Part shown: positions 34,868 through 43,416 of the stretch, piece after piece | Numbering within the stretch: position 1 is the first letter of the stretch | Layout of the letters: each line of letters starts with the position of its first letter | Origin: UBA4782 sp034429195 | GTDB taxonomy: Bacteria > Chloroflexota > Anaerolineae > Anaerolineales > Anaerolineaceae | Length of the DNA stretch: 64,000 nt | Direction of reading: 5' to 3' | Assembly (NCBI GenBank): GCA_034429195.1 | Contig: DAOUGQ010000019.1 | Location: 1 to 64,000, forward strand | Made by a program: the position numbers and the translations under genes | The notes under the pieces: model-generated | Database searches by the model: none | The model's input: only the letters and a program-made list of their open reading frames with translations | What the model was told of the DNA's origin: nothing

Positions 34868-35860
34868 CTATGGCGTAAATTCGTAGAATGGTTCTGTTAT
34901 CTTATTGACGTAATCGAGCCCCCTTTCACAGAAGGGGTCATCTACATACTCCGAAAAGGTTTCCCAATCCACTTGCTCATCTGCCTCTTCCCATGCAGTA
35001 CCAATGGCGTTGTACAGACAGTTGGGTCCAACATTGTAGTTAAATAATGTCAATCTCCAGATCATGGAATAATCAACCACCACATCCGGTGTAACACCTG
35101 TGGAGTTGGTAACAATTTGCGCGGTTTGGCGGCAAAAAGCAAGCAGGGCATGGGAAAGATACGAGATACTTTGCACAGCTTTAGCTTCGTCTATACCATA
35201 AGGACATGTTGGACAAGAGGGTGACATCATGGCGATGAATACACCAATAGTATAGTCATCAATGGTATTTGGCTTACACTGGTTTCCATACGCAGCATTG
35301 CAGGCGATTTGTGCAAGAATGGGGCTCCAATGCAAGGCGGTATATGCTCCGTAATAAGTCAGATGCCCTATGCCATAGTGCATACCATAGGTGCCAGGCC
35401 AGAATTGACTTTCATAACGTAGCAATTGTTTGAGCATCACAGGAGGCGTACTGGTGTCGCGAAATGCATCCAGGATCGCCTGGTCATACATGTTCTGAAT
35501 TTCCACTACTGCTGGTCTGGCTGCAGCAAGTCCACAGGCGTTAGCATATCCAGTGATACCCAACCCATTATTGGGACAGTGACTGGCATCAATGTAACCA
35601 TTCTTGATCAATTGACCAGCGAGATAGCCATAATTAACTTCGGTATGTAATTCACTGGGAGACGCGGGAACATATAGCCAGTGCATTTCTTCTTCGGGAA
35701 TCTCGCCACGAGTAAGGCAAAGTGCACTGGAAACTGGTGCTTCTTGCACCTCTTTGATTGGAGCGGCTTCTACATCTTCACTTGCTACAGACAATCCAGC
35801 CGTGATTAAGAGAAAAGCCAATACTCCCGCTATGATGACTGGCTTATGAGACAATCGCAT
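34868..35860 (-). CDS. Secreted lytic-transglycosylase-like protein
   Basis: A 330 aa exported protein with a signal peptide (about 1-27, ending near GLSVASE). The middle part resembles a soluble lytic transglycosylase core: LLRYESQFWP holds the expected catalytic glutamate-serine pair, then GIGHLTYYGA, and later FNYNVGPNCLYNAI where such enzymes have a YN.G motif. Ten or so cysteines suggest disulfides. If correct it cleaves peptidoglycan outside the cell; the match is from motif order only. A promoter with TTGCTA and TATATT lies just upstream. Confidence 0.6.
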   Translation of the reverse strand: MRLSHKPVIIAGVLAFLLITAGLSVASEDVEAAPIKEVQEAPVSSALCLTRGEIPEEEMHWLYVPASPSELHTEVNYGYLAGQLIKNGYIDASHCPNNGLGITGYANACGLAAARPAVVEIQNMYDQAILDAFRDTSTPPVMLKQLLRYESQFWPGTYGMHYGIGHLTYYGAYTALHWSPILAQIACNAAYGNQCKPNTIDDYTIGVFIAMMSPSCPTCPYGIDEAKAVQSISYLSHALLAFCRQTAQIVTNSTGVTPDVVVDYSMIWRLTLFNYNVGPNCLYNAIGTAWEEADEQVDWETFSEYVDDPFCERGLDYVNKITEPFYEFTP

Positions 35861-35893
35861 AGATGTCTTTCGCGAAGCGGATATTATTAGATT

Positions 35894-35922
35894 AATATAC
35901 TCTGAAATTCGTTAAATAGCAA
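35894..35922 (-). promoter_or_regulatory. Promoter of the transglycosylase-like gene
   Basis: TTGCTA (35917-35922), 17-base spacer, TATATT (35894-35899), minus strand, about 35 bases before the ATG. Confidence 0.5.
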
Positions 35923-36008
35923 TAATTAATTTGTCATGATCCTTCGAACAAATATCACAGGAGCCTGCTTTTTACTAAAAATTGTGGGGCATTGATTGCA
36001 TGCCATTT

Positions 36009-37094
36009 TTACTTCCCGATACCGTCCCACACCGAATTCGAAATGGCAGCCCATCGTTTGTATGTAACATCATCACTCATCATACCATTGCAGGTGAATG
36101 CAGTTACCAGTTTCGCCTTGCGATCAGCCCATACCATACAGGTACCCATCCCAAGAGCAGAAAACGTATCTGAATCGCTGCCATATCCCTGCGACTTATC
36201 CATTGGGTCAATATTACTAGACTTGCTCTCTGCTATGATCAAGCCTAACCCCCAATTGATGTTACTTTTTATGTATGAATCAAAACCATCGTAATGGGAA
36301 TGAGTAGCCAGATCAATGGTTTCGGGTTTCAGATACTGTTTTCCCTGATATGATCCTCCGTTCAATAACATTTGAAAAAAGGTTGCGAGTTCGCATGCAT
36401 TACTATGCAGCCCTGCAGCAGGTATGAGAGCGTGGCGAATAATGGATAAATTAAAAAGCCATACCGTTTGTTTAGATGCACCGGGAAGTGCAAACAGCCT
36501 GGGGCTTGATCGCAATGCAGTTTTAGGAATGCGCATCCAGGTATGGGTCAATTTCATTGGTTCAAAAAAGTTAGTAGATAGAAACTGGTCAATAGGGATA
36601 CCCGCAACCCTCCGAACGACTTCACCCAGGATGAAACCGAAATTCACCAAATGGTACGCTGTCTGTGTTCCAGGCGGGAATAACGCCTTCTCTCTGGCTA
36701 CATTTTGGGTTACCAATCCCCAGAATGGCCAAACGAATAATTGTTGTTTTAAATGAGGCGCAGGAATACCGGCCTGATGGAGTAAAGCGTGGCGGATGGT
36801 GGCTGTTTCTTTTCCTTTTTGACCGAATTCCGGCCAATATCTGGCTATGGGTGCATCCAGCTCTATTTTTCCTTCTTCCAGCAGCTTCCAAATCGCAGCA
36901 GCGGTGAACGCTTTGGAAACGGAGAACGTGATAAAAGGAGTTTCAGAAGTAATAGGAGAGGTGCCAGGTGCAGTTCCAGCCAGATTGATTTCAAGTTTTC
37001 CGTTATGGTATACCGCTACTTGAGCTGCACAACCAGATGGATGCTGCTCCAAAAGATCATTGAATTTTTCAGCAACAGGAGAAAAATCAGCCAT
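36009..37094 (-). CDS. Serine beta-lactamase-like hydrolase
   Basis: A 361 aa protein of the class C beta-lactamase/DD-peptidase/esterase family. The nucleophile motif SxxK is S58-VS-K61, and the tyrosine motif region reads TAYHLVNFGFILGEVV. No signal peptide is seen, which argues for a cytoplasmic esterase or amidase rather than a resistance enzyme. It is the last gene downstream of the fhc cluster, separated by 57 bases that hold a possible promoter, so it may be independent of that pathway. Confidence 0.85.
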   Translation of the reverse strand: MADFSPVAEKFNDLLEQHPSGCAAQVAVYHNGKLEINLAGTAPGTSPITSETPFITFSVSKAFTAAAIWKLLEEGKIELDAPIARYWPEFGQKGKETATIRHALLHQAGIPAPHLKQQLFVWPFWGLVTQNVAREKALFPPGTQTAYHLVNFGFILGEVVRRVAGIPIDQFLSTNFFEPMKLTHTWMRIPKTALRSSPRLFALPGASKQTVWLFNLSIIRHALIPAAGLHSNACELATFFQMLLNGGSYQGKQYLKPETIDLATHSHYDGFDSYIKSNINWGLGLIIAESKSSNIDPMDKSQGYGSDSDTFSALGMGTCMVWADRKAKLVTAFTCNGMMSDDVTYKRWAAISNSVWDGIGK

Positions 37095-37126
37095 GGTTAC
37101 ACCCTCCCCAATGAAACAAACAGATG

Positions 37127-37154
37127 ATTATATTGTACTAAATTCATTTGTTTA
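37127..37154 (-). promoter_or_regulatory. Possible promoter of the serine hydrolase gene
   Basis: A perfect TATAAT (37127-37132) lies 16 bases after a TAAACA hexamer (37149-37154) on the minus strand, 33 bases before the ATG. The -35 match is only four of six. Confidence 0.35.
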
Positions 37155-38273
37155 TATATTCCATTGGTTGTGTAAAATTTCAGCATTATTCAAAATTTGC
37201 TGCCAGCAAGCATCAATCTCTTTGCCCTGGCACAAAATGGTGCAGACTGGTGCACCAGCCGGTATTTCCTCTCCTGCGTGTGGAATATCTGCCATTCCGT
37301 TGGATGCCCAAATTTGTGTATCCTTTACCTTTATATCCTGTGTTGCATATACGATCCCTTTTCCCCAAGTGATTCCTGATCGATATGCAGGAAGGCTTTT
37401 TGGCAAAATACCCTGATACGCATCTACATGCATTTGAAAAGCATTGATCCCTAATAACCTTTCGAAAAGTTCAAAGGAAGCAGGCGGTCTGGGATTCACT
37501 TCTAATAAATATGGAACTTCATTATGAATAATAAAGTCGATCCCATTCAACCCAATCAGATTAAATGCAGATGTCAGTGAACTTATGGCTACCTCGATCT
37601 TTTCTCTCAATGATTCATTATCAAATGGAGCCACATTCCCACTCCATGCGAAAGCGGGCGCGCCCAAATCTTTAATGCCAGCAAATTGCCGGGTAATCCC
37701 CAACAATAATGCTTCTTTGCCGTTTGCTAAAAAAACAGCAGAAGCCAAAATCCCATCGATTCTTTCCTGCAGAACTTCAGTCTGTTGGATTGGTGTAATT
37801 CCATCCCACTCTCGCACACCCATTCCCCCGCTATGGCTATTGTCTTTGATCAAGAATTTGCCTTTATCAGGTAAGAGTTCGCCTGAGAAAAATGTTTCCG
37901 GTATACTCATTCCAATACCCTTCAAGGAGATAGAAAGGTTTCTCAGGTTACGGACTTGGTTTACAGTTTCACGAGAATTGAACAAAATCTTTTCTGGTGG
38001 GCATACAGAAAAGAAAACCTCATCATTTTCCAACCCCGATTCAATGACTACTTGATCCACCCTATCTACCAGTGATCGGGCAGCTTGAGCCAGGTTTGTA
38101 AAGGTGGGTGGTAAGTGAAAATCTCGCACAAGTGAAAATACTTCAGCCTGGGGTGGTTGATCGCTGTCACCAAAGAAATCCAGGCTGAAAACCTGATATC
38201 CTGCAGCAACAGCAGATTGAGCCAATGCCCGGGTGGAAATACCAACCAATAAAATTTTCTTCGCGGGTAACAT
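37152..38273 (-). CDS. ATP-grasp ligase of the C1-cofactor cluster
   Basis: An ATP-grasp ligase of about 373 aa. Nucleotide-binding FLIKDNSHSGGMGV and metal-binding LLEVNPRPPASF are clear. In methylotrophic bacteria, ATP-grasp genes sit beside fhc and serve methanofuran-type cofactor synthesis; archaeal MfnD, a tyramine-glutamate ligase, belongs to the same superfamily. Position after mch and the RimK-like gene supports such a role, for example building the glutamate tail of the methanofuran analogue (inference). The frame is open to TTG 38345 inside the upstream gene; ATG 38273 starts 25 bases after that stop and matches the Rossmann-like start KKILLVG. Confidence 0.75.
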   Translation of the reverse strand: MLPAKKILLVGISTRALAQSAVAAGYQVFSLDFFGDSDQPPQAEVFSLVRDFHLPPTFTNLAQAARSLVDRVDQVVIESGLENDEVFFSVCPPEKILFNSRETVNQVRNLRNLSISLKGIGMSIPETFFSGELLPDKGKFLIKDNSHSGGMGVREWDGITPIQQTEVLQERIDGILASAVFLANGKEALLLGITRQFAGIKDLGAPAFAWSGNVAPFDNESLREKIEVAISSLTSAFNLIGLNGIDFIIHNEVPYLLEVNPRPPASFELFERLLGINAFQMHVDAYQGILPKSLPAYRSGITWGKGIVYATQDIKVKDTQIWASNGMADIPHAGEEIPAGAPVCTILCQGKEIDACWQQILNNAEILHNQWNI

Positions 38274-38298
38274 GATATTATTTTCTAAAGAAGATCTG

Positions 38299-39195
38299 TT
38301 ATGAGAGAAATTTGTTAATGCAATAATTGGCAATCTGTTCAGCAATATTCACTGGGGTTACCTGCTGCAATCCCTGCCAGGCAGGCATGCTGTTCATTTC
38401 AATAAAGAAAACCTCGCCCGATTCACTTCGCATCAAGTCGATGCCGCAATAATCTGCTCCAAGAACATTGGCGGCCCTCAAGCAAAGAGTTTGAATTTCA
38501 AGATCGATATCAATTCTTTGGGGAGTGCCACCCATGGAAATGTTCGTCTTCCAATCACTGGCCACCCGCTCCATAGCAGCAATACACTGCTGTCCCACAA
38601 CCATTACCCGAATATCCTTGTTATCATGAGGGATGAAGCGCTGTAGATAATAAATATACCCCCCCAACTGGAGAGCTTTGAACACCCTGCCAGCTGTCTC
38701 TCCATCTGTCACCCGAACGATGCCAACCCCTCGACTACCAAAGAGGGGCTTTACCACCACATCGCCACCCAGAGCTTCGTATGCTTTTATTGCCTGTTCA
38801 AAATTCTCACATACAAAAGTATCGGGTACAGGCAGCCCTGCATTTTGTAACAATGAGAGAGTATAGTACTTGTCTACCATTTTCTCAATGGCATAAGGCG
38901 AATTTATGATACAGGTCCCGCTATTTTCAAGATGGTGCAAAGCATCCATGCGATAGATCACCTGTTCCAGGCTTCCACCGGGTATTTCGCGCACCAGAAC
39001 AAAATCACATTTTGGCAGATAGATACCTTTTGCACTGACACCGTTTTTCTTTCCCAGATTGGCAGCAAGGCTGGTTGGGTCAATAAATACAACCTTTTTC
39101 CCACGTTGTGTCAAAGCGCTATGCAACATTTTACTGTGCCAGGATTCCGAAGAACCAAGGATTGCAACCCCGCTGGAATTGTTCAGTTCAGGCAT
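38299..39195 (-). CDS. RimK-like ATP-grasp glutamate ligase
   Basis: A 298 aa RimK-family ATP-grasp enzyme: DVVVKPLFGSRGVGIVRV binds ATP, and FFIEMNSMPAWQGL carries the Mg-binding Glu and Asn. Relatives add glutamate to tetrahydromethanopterin (MptN), F420 (CofF) or ribosomal protein S6. A RimK-like gene next to mch and fhc is a hallmark of bacterial H4MPT clusters, so glutamylation of H4MPT or methanofuran is the best guess. It overlaps mch by 8 bases. Confidence 0.82.
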   Translation of the reverse strand: MPELNNSSGVAILGSSESWHSKMLHSALTQRGKKVVFIDPTSLAANLGKKNGVSAKGIYLPKCDFVLVREIPGGSLEQVIYRMDALHHLENSGTCIINSPYAIEKMVDKYYTLSLLQNAGLPVPDTFVCENFEQAIKAYEALGGDVVVKPLFGSRGVGIVRVTDGETAGRVFKALQLGGYIYYLQRFIPHDNKDIRVMVVGQQCIAAMERVASDWKTNISMGGTPQRIDIDLEIQTLCLRAANVLGADYCGIDLMRSESGEVFFIEMNSMPAWQGLQQVTPVNIAEQIANYCINKFLS

Positions 39196-40135
39196 ACATA
39201 ACCTGTTTTAAATGAGCAGCATCCATACCTCCACCGTGATATACATGACCGGTATCGATATTTGTTAATGTAACCTCTGCAGGGGCAAATAAACCCGGGT
39301 CGATCGCATAGAAATCACCCGCCTGTTTGAGTATCTCGAGAAAAGGTTTCCCGTATGCCGGGCTGGAACAAGATGGTATCTTTACAGTCAGTTCTGCAAG
39401 CTGTGAATCATCAGTTTTCGTGATTGCCATCCAGACTTGCGCGGCAAAGAACACCATGTCGTTCGTTCTTCCTAAAGCAGTGAAGTCGTCACCCGTTGGT
39501 GCAGAGATGGGGCATCTTCCCATCCCGCTTTGTATTTTTGAAAGGTCGAACCCAAGCTGGTGAAGCTTGTGTAATCCTGTCTCTAACGAGCGGGCTGCTA
39601 TTTGTACTGATCCCGACATACAGGATGTGGGTGCAACCAGGATTGCCAGGTTTTTAGGATCTACTCCGCATTTTTCAGCAATGAAGATGCACACGTCATT
39701 ATCAGGGATCGTTCTGGTTTCCATCACCAACACCGCGTGATCGCTTTTCTCTATATAGCCAAATTCCTGCCCTATTTTCAAGTCTGCGTTCAACAAGCAG
39801 GCAGGTCCGGATCCCATCGCGAAGTAATCATCATTTTTAACTGGCCAATTTGCTGATTGACAAAGAAAACAACCCAGAAGGGGCTGGTCACTATCTATCG
39901 TCACCCAGGGCCATGGGATATCAAGAAGCAAGCGCTGTTCGACTCTAACAGAGCCCAACCCGGCAATACCTGCCTCCGCCATGATCTGCCCGGCAAGCAA
40001 TCCTCCAGGGCAGTTGATACCAGCATCGATCACCCAGGCACCACAGGGTTTAACATCACTTAACATACCTGCCTGTTCAAACAGGCTTTGTCGGTAAAGT
40101 AAAATTTTCCAGGCACTTTCATTCATTGAATTCAT
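39188..40135 (-). CDS. mch: Methenyltetrahydromethanopterin cyclohydrolase
   Basis: A 315 aa enzyme that interconverts methenyl-H4MPT and 5-formyl-H4MPT in the cytoplasm. Family blocks are clear: GSGPACLL, ILVAPTSCMSGSVQIAARSLE, KLHQLGFDL, ALGRTNDM and CSSPAYGKPFLEI. The length matches known Mch. It overlaps fhcC by 17 bases and hands its product to the Fhc complex encoded just upstream. No fae or mtdB homologue is found in the window, so upstream steps must be encoded elsewhere or be absent. Confidence 0.95.
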   Translation of the reverse strand: MNSMNESAWKILLYRQSLFEQAGMLSDVKPCGAWVIDAGINCPGGLLAGQIMAEAGIAGLGSVRVEQRLLLDIPWPWVTIDSDQPLLGCFLCQSANWPVKNDDYFAMGSGPACLLNADLKIGQEFGYIEKSDHAVLVMETRTIPDNDVCIFIAEKCGVDPKNLAILVAPTSCMSGSVQIAARSLETGLHKLHQLGFDLSKIQSGMGRCPISAPTGDDFTALGRTNDMVFFAAQVWMAITKTDDSQLAELTVKIPSCSSPAYGKPFLEILKQAGDFYAIDPGLFAPAEVTLTNIDTGHVYHGGGMDAAHLKQVMYA

Positions 40136-40940
40136 AAACCAGTATTTCTCCTTTACCCGAAACCAGATGATCGCCAGTGAAGCGTAAGATTTTATTTTGC
40201 CACCATGAAGGGGAAACAGGGAATGATGTAGATTTCAACCAATTAAGGTAAATATGCAACCAAGTCGGGTCAGCATGCCCCGCAGATCGAAATGCAGGGA
40301 GAAGTGAAGAACTATATCCAGCCACTAGACTACCCCGTTTCATTCCAACACCTGCATTCTCGCCCATATAACCCAGGCAAAGAATTGTACCTGCATTCAT
40401 ACGGGCACCTGTGTATGGATCACAATTTCCTCCAATAACGACCAACCCACGACACATGGCAGCACCAGTTTCTTTCCCGGAATTGCCCTTTACCAGAATG
40501 GTGCCTCCTTCCATTCCCTTATTTTCACCAGCTTTGGCTGCGCCACACCAATCACCAGCATCACCAGAGACAGAGATCATTCCACCTTTCATGGAGATGC
40601 CCAGACAATCATCTGCATTACCGAGGATCTCGATTTGGCCGCCGCTCATCTCTTGACCAGTGTAGCAACCTGCATTCCCATCGATGACCAACTTAGCTGT
40701 ATGTAATTGTTGACCAGCAGCTTGAACCAAACCAGTTGCCCCAGCAAGGATTACTGCATCATCAGAAGTTGGTTGACATGTCAGACTGAACACATCACCC
40801 AGATTAGCTGATTGACTGCCAGTCATTACCCGCAGGTGATCGATCTCCTTTATTGACAGATGCATGATGTCATCCATGTGCACCATGCTTAAATCAATGG
40901 GTAATTTCACATCTGGGCGCGTTTTAAGCATTATACGCAT
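40119..40940 (-). CDS. fhcC: Formyltransferase/hydrolase complex subunit C
   Basis: A 273 aa FmdC/FhcC-family subunit. It shows the typical G-x-x-G-x-x-x-G beta-helix repeats (for example GNADDCLGISMKGG, GDAGDWCGAAKAGENKGMEG and GNSGKETGAAM), the same fold as the C-terminal domain of glutamate synthase. In the complex it is structural and holds FhcA and FhcD together. GGAG lies eight bases before the ATG; the gene overlaps fhcD by 10 bases. Confidence 0.95.
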   Translation of the reverse strand: MRIMLKTRPDVKLPIDLSMVHMDDIMHLSIKEIDHLRVMTGSQSANLGDVFSLTCQPTSDDAVILAGATGLVQAAGQQLHTAKLVIDGNAGCYTGQEMSGGQIEILGNADDCLGISMKGGMISVSGDAGDWCGAAKAGENKGMEGGTILVKGNSGKETGAAMCRGLVVIGGNCDPYTGARMNAGTILCLGYMGENAGVGMKRGSLVAGYSSSLLPAFRSAGHADPTWLHIYLNWLKSTSFPVSPSWWQNKILRFTGDHLVSGKGEILVYEFNE

Positions 40941-41833
40941 TCCAAGTACTCCTTCAAAAGCTGGTGCAGATACAGGTGGTAAGGTCCCAGTTTTCCACCA
41001 TAATTCCCAGCCGTGATCTGGATGATCCCTGGCAGGCAGGCTGCACGAATGGCAGCAGCCATTGCTTTACCAACAGATGCTTCGGTTGTTCCATCGATAA
41101 CAAGTTCATAGGCAGCATTAGCATCCACTGGTAGTTGTGTGGTTACCCGGCTGCGTAAAGTAGGGCAAAAAACATCATTGGTTGAAGCACGCAAGAAATG
41201 ATATTTTGAGCGTGGTTTGCTTGGGCTGCGGCATACCCCACCTGGAAATGGCGCAATCGCTCCTGTGGTATCACGTACCGCCTGCGCAGCTGCTTCGGCT
41301 GCCTCAAGGGTGCATACACGATCTTTTCCTAGAATGATCAGATTACCACCACCAACCCCCTCACCGATCCCAAAAGACTCATCCACCACAAATTCACCAT
41401 CTGCAACTGGAATTCGCCAGAAGCGTCGCTTTCCCAACATCTTGCTGGATTGGTACCCATCGCCAAAATATCGCAATTTCCCGCCAACAGATACCATCTG
41501 GTTGGATTCGAGTCCATTGAAACAGGCAGATGTAGCGGACGGTAGTATCGCCTGTCCTATGCGGGTCAGCAAATGCTCTTCCAGCTTTTCAGCAGAATAG
41601 CTAAAAAGATACAGTACCTGCCCTGGTCTGCCATCAGGCGTATTTTTATAAGAAATCATCTCGCCTAACCCAGATTCGCAGGCGCAACCAATGATAGAAA
41701 TAGCCAATCCCCCGGCGCTTTGAGCTGCCAGGGATGCCAAACGGCTGGTATCCGCCGTGATGATCAACCGGCTGTACACCATTGGGAAGGCTTCTGCAAA
41801 GGTATCATCGATCAATACATTGTTGAGGTACAT
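40931..41833 (-). CDS. fhcD: Formylmethanofuran:H4MPT formyltransferase subunit D
   Basis: A 300 aa Ftr/FhcD protein that moves the formyl group between H4MPT and methanofuran. Recognisable blocks: DTFAEAFPMVYSRLIITA, CACESGLGEMI, the glycine-rich GIGEGVGGGNLIILG and PGGVCRSPSKPRSKYHFL. A strong ribosome site (AAAGGAGGTGCC) precedes the ATG, inside the end of fhcA. Confidence 0.96.
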   Translation of the reverse strand: MYLNNVLIDDTFAEAFPMVYSRLIITADTSRLASLAAQSAGGLAISIIGCACESGLGEMISYKNTPDGRPGQVLYLFSYSAEKLEEHLLTRIGQAILPSATSACFNGLESNQMVSVGGKLRYFGDGYQSSKMLGKRRFWRIPVADGEFVVDESFGIGEGVGGGNLIILGKDRVCTLEAAEAAAQAVRDTTGAIAPFPGGVCRSPSKPRSKYHFLRASTNDVFCPTLRSRVTTQLPVDANAAYELVIDGTTEASVGKAMAAAIRAACLPGIIQITAGNYGGKLGPYHLYLHQLLKEYLECV

Positions 41834-43416
41834 GGCACCTCCTTTGCGCTGGAATTATCCCAATTTCCAAGGGCATATTGGTCAACAGGAATGGAGAGAT
41901 GTTCAGCCAGTTCAGCCTTTATATATGGAATCCTGGCCTTATCCAAAGCGGGACGAGTAATCAGTGAATTTCCTGATTGCTCTACAACCCGATTGCCATT
42001 CTCTACCACAATTTCTCCTCTTCGCATCACCCAGACGGGTTTTTCAAACATTCGCTTGATATCATCCTGCTTTTCATAACAGCGGATGTCCGCCAGGGCG
42101 CCAGGGTTTAAATGCCCTCGATCTTGTAGCCCCAGGGTTTTTGCTGGACCATAGCTTGTCATCGCAAATATCTCGCCCAGTGTATACTCCCGTTTGATTT
42201 CTGCCAGCCCAGTCTTTTTCATTACAGTCGGATGCATCGTTTTTAATATCTCTTGCCTGGCGGCATTACTCATCAGCCACTCAATAATCTGGGGATATGC
42301 AATGAAAGGACCGCCATTGGGATGGTCAGTGGTCAAAAATAACCGGGTTGGATCGGGAAAGCGCAGCAAAAGTTCAAGCCCGGTTGCCCACTGCACAGAA
42401 CTCGTGAGGTCTTTGGCTTTATACTGCAATGGGAGGATATTGTTACCACCTTCACATTCCACCTGCCGGCTGATCCAAGGCCGTCTGGAAAGCTGGTGCA
42501 GTTTACTGATGGAAGAGGTATCAGCTGAAACTGCTATAGCAGAACCAAATATGATCTGGCCTACATCACAGGTAACCTGAGGAAAGAGCTCAAGAGTCTG
42601 GGCCACCTGCTCTGCAGCAGAGGTAAACCCACCCGACTCATCCTTTCCATAGCAAAAGAATTGAATATGGCAAAGATGAGTGCGCTGTCCTTCCAATGCC
42701 TTGATGGTTTCACAGAAAGAGGAGAAATTTCCCGGTTCTCCCAATTTGCAGGCATGTAGATGCACCGGGTGAGGCATACCCAGCTCATTGGTGATCTTTA
42801 CCACTGTATGGATGATGTACCGTTGTGTCAGGTTTCCCAACCCCAGGGGAGAATCAAGGTCAGGTGCTGGCCTGCCTGCCTTCCATGCCAGCCCGCCTCC
42901 TGGATTGACCAATTTCACTGCATAACCACCGGAAACATGGATCAACCATGCAATAATGTCTCGTGCTTTTGATAGATCACCTTTTGCAAGGGCGTCTATT
43001 AAAAGCCTGTGGTCTCCCATCAGCGTATAGGTGCCCCTATCCACACCCTTTAGATGATCCAGATCTTTCGCGGTAGAACGCGCAAATAACGGAGAACTGG
43101 CAGCATCAAAAATAGTGGTGTAACCCATTTGAAGGTACCGTCTGGCAGCTTCTTCCTGGCTTGGGATCAGATTTAGAGGATTGCTTCCTTCTACCAGCAT
43201 AAACCGTCGTGCAGCATTCAATGGGTATCCAGCCACATGGGTGTGAATTTCTACACCGGCAGGAGCTATGATTTTTCCGCGACCATCGATTTCATGAACA
43301 TTCGTTGGTTCTGGCGGAGGATCGATGATCCGCTCTCCATCGATCCATAAATCACATATTTGGGAATTATTTCCCTGGGAGGGATTGTATACTTCAGCAC
43401 CTCGGATGACGATCAT
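41812..43416 (-). CDS. fhcA: Formylmethanofuran hydrolase subunit A
   Basis: A 534 aa urease-superfamily amidohydrolase that releases formate from formylmethanofuran at a dinuclear metal site. Candidate ligands are all present: H58 and H60 (GVEIHTH), K168 (VKLVNPGGG), H219/H221 (PVHLHACKLG), H247/H250 (THLCHIQFF) and D364 (LTTDHPNGG). Its ATG overlaps the fhcB stop as ATGA. Intact catalytic residues suggest a working hydrolase. Confidence 0.95.
   Translation of the reverse strand: MIVIRGAEVYNPSQGNNSQICDLWIDGERIIDPPPEPTNVHEIDGRGKIIAPAGVEIHTHVAGYPLNAARRFMLVEGSNPLNLIPSQEEAARRYLQMGYTTIFDAASSPLFARSTAKDLDHLKGVDRGTYTLMGDHRLLIDALAKGDLSKARDIIAWLIHVSGGYAVKLVNPGGGLAWKAGRPAPDLDSPLGLGNLTQRYIIHTVVKITNELGMPHPVHLHACKLGEPGNFSSFCETIKALEGQRTHLCHIQFFCYGKDESGGFTSAAEQVAQTLELFPQVTCDVGQIIFGSAIAVSADTSSISKLHQLSRRPWISRQVECEGGNNILPLQYKAKDLTSSVQWATGLELLLRFPDPTRLFLTTDHPNGGPFIAYPQIIEWLMSNAARQEILKTMHPTVMKKTGLAEIKREYTLGEIFAMTSYGPAKTLGLQDRGHLNPGALADIRCYEKQDDIKRMFEKPVWVMRRGEIVVENGNRVVEQSGNSLITRPALDKARIPYIKAELAEHLSIPVDQYALGNWDNSSAKEVPCTSTMY

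Noticed and set aside
36009..37094. Serine hydrolase as an antibiotic-resistance beta-lactamase
   Set aside because: No signal peptide and no resistance context; the family is mostly esterases and peptidases.
42194..42580. Long plus-strand open frame inside fhcA
   Set aside because: Antisense to a strongly conserved gene; no recognisable domain or start context.
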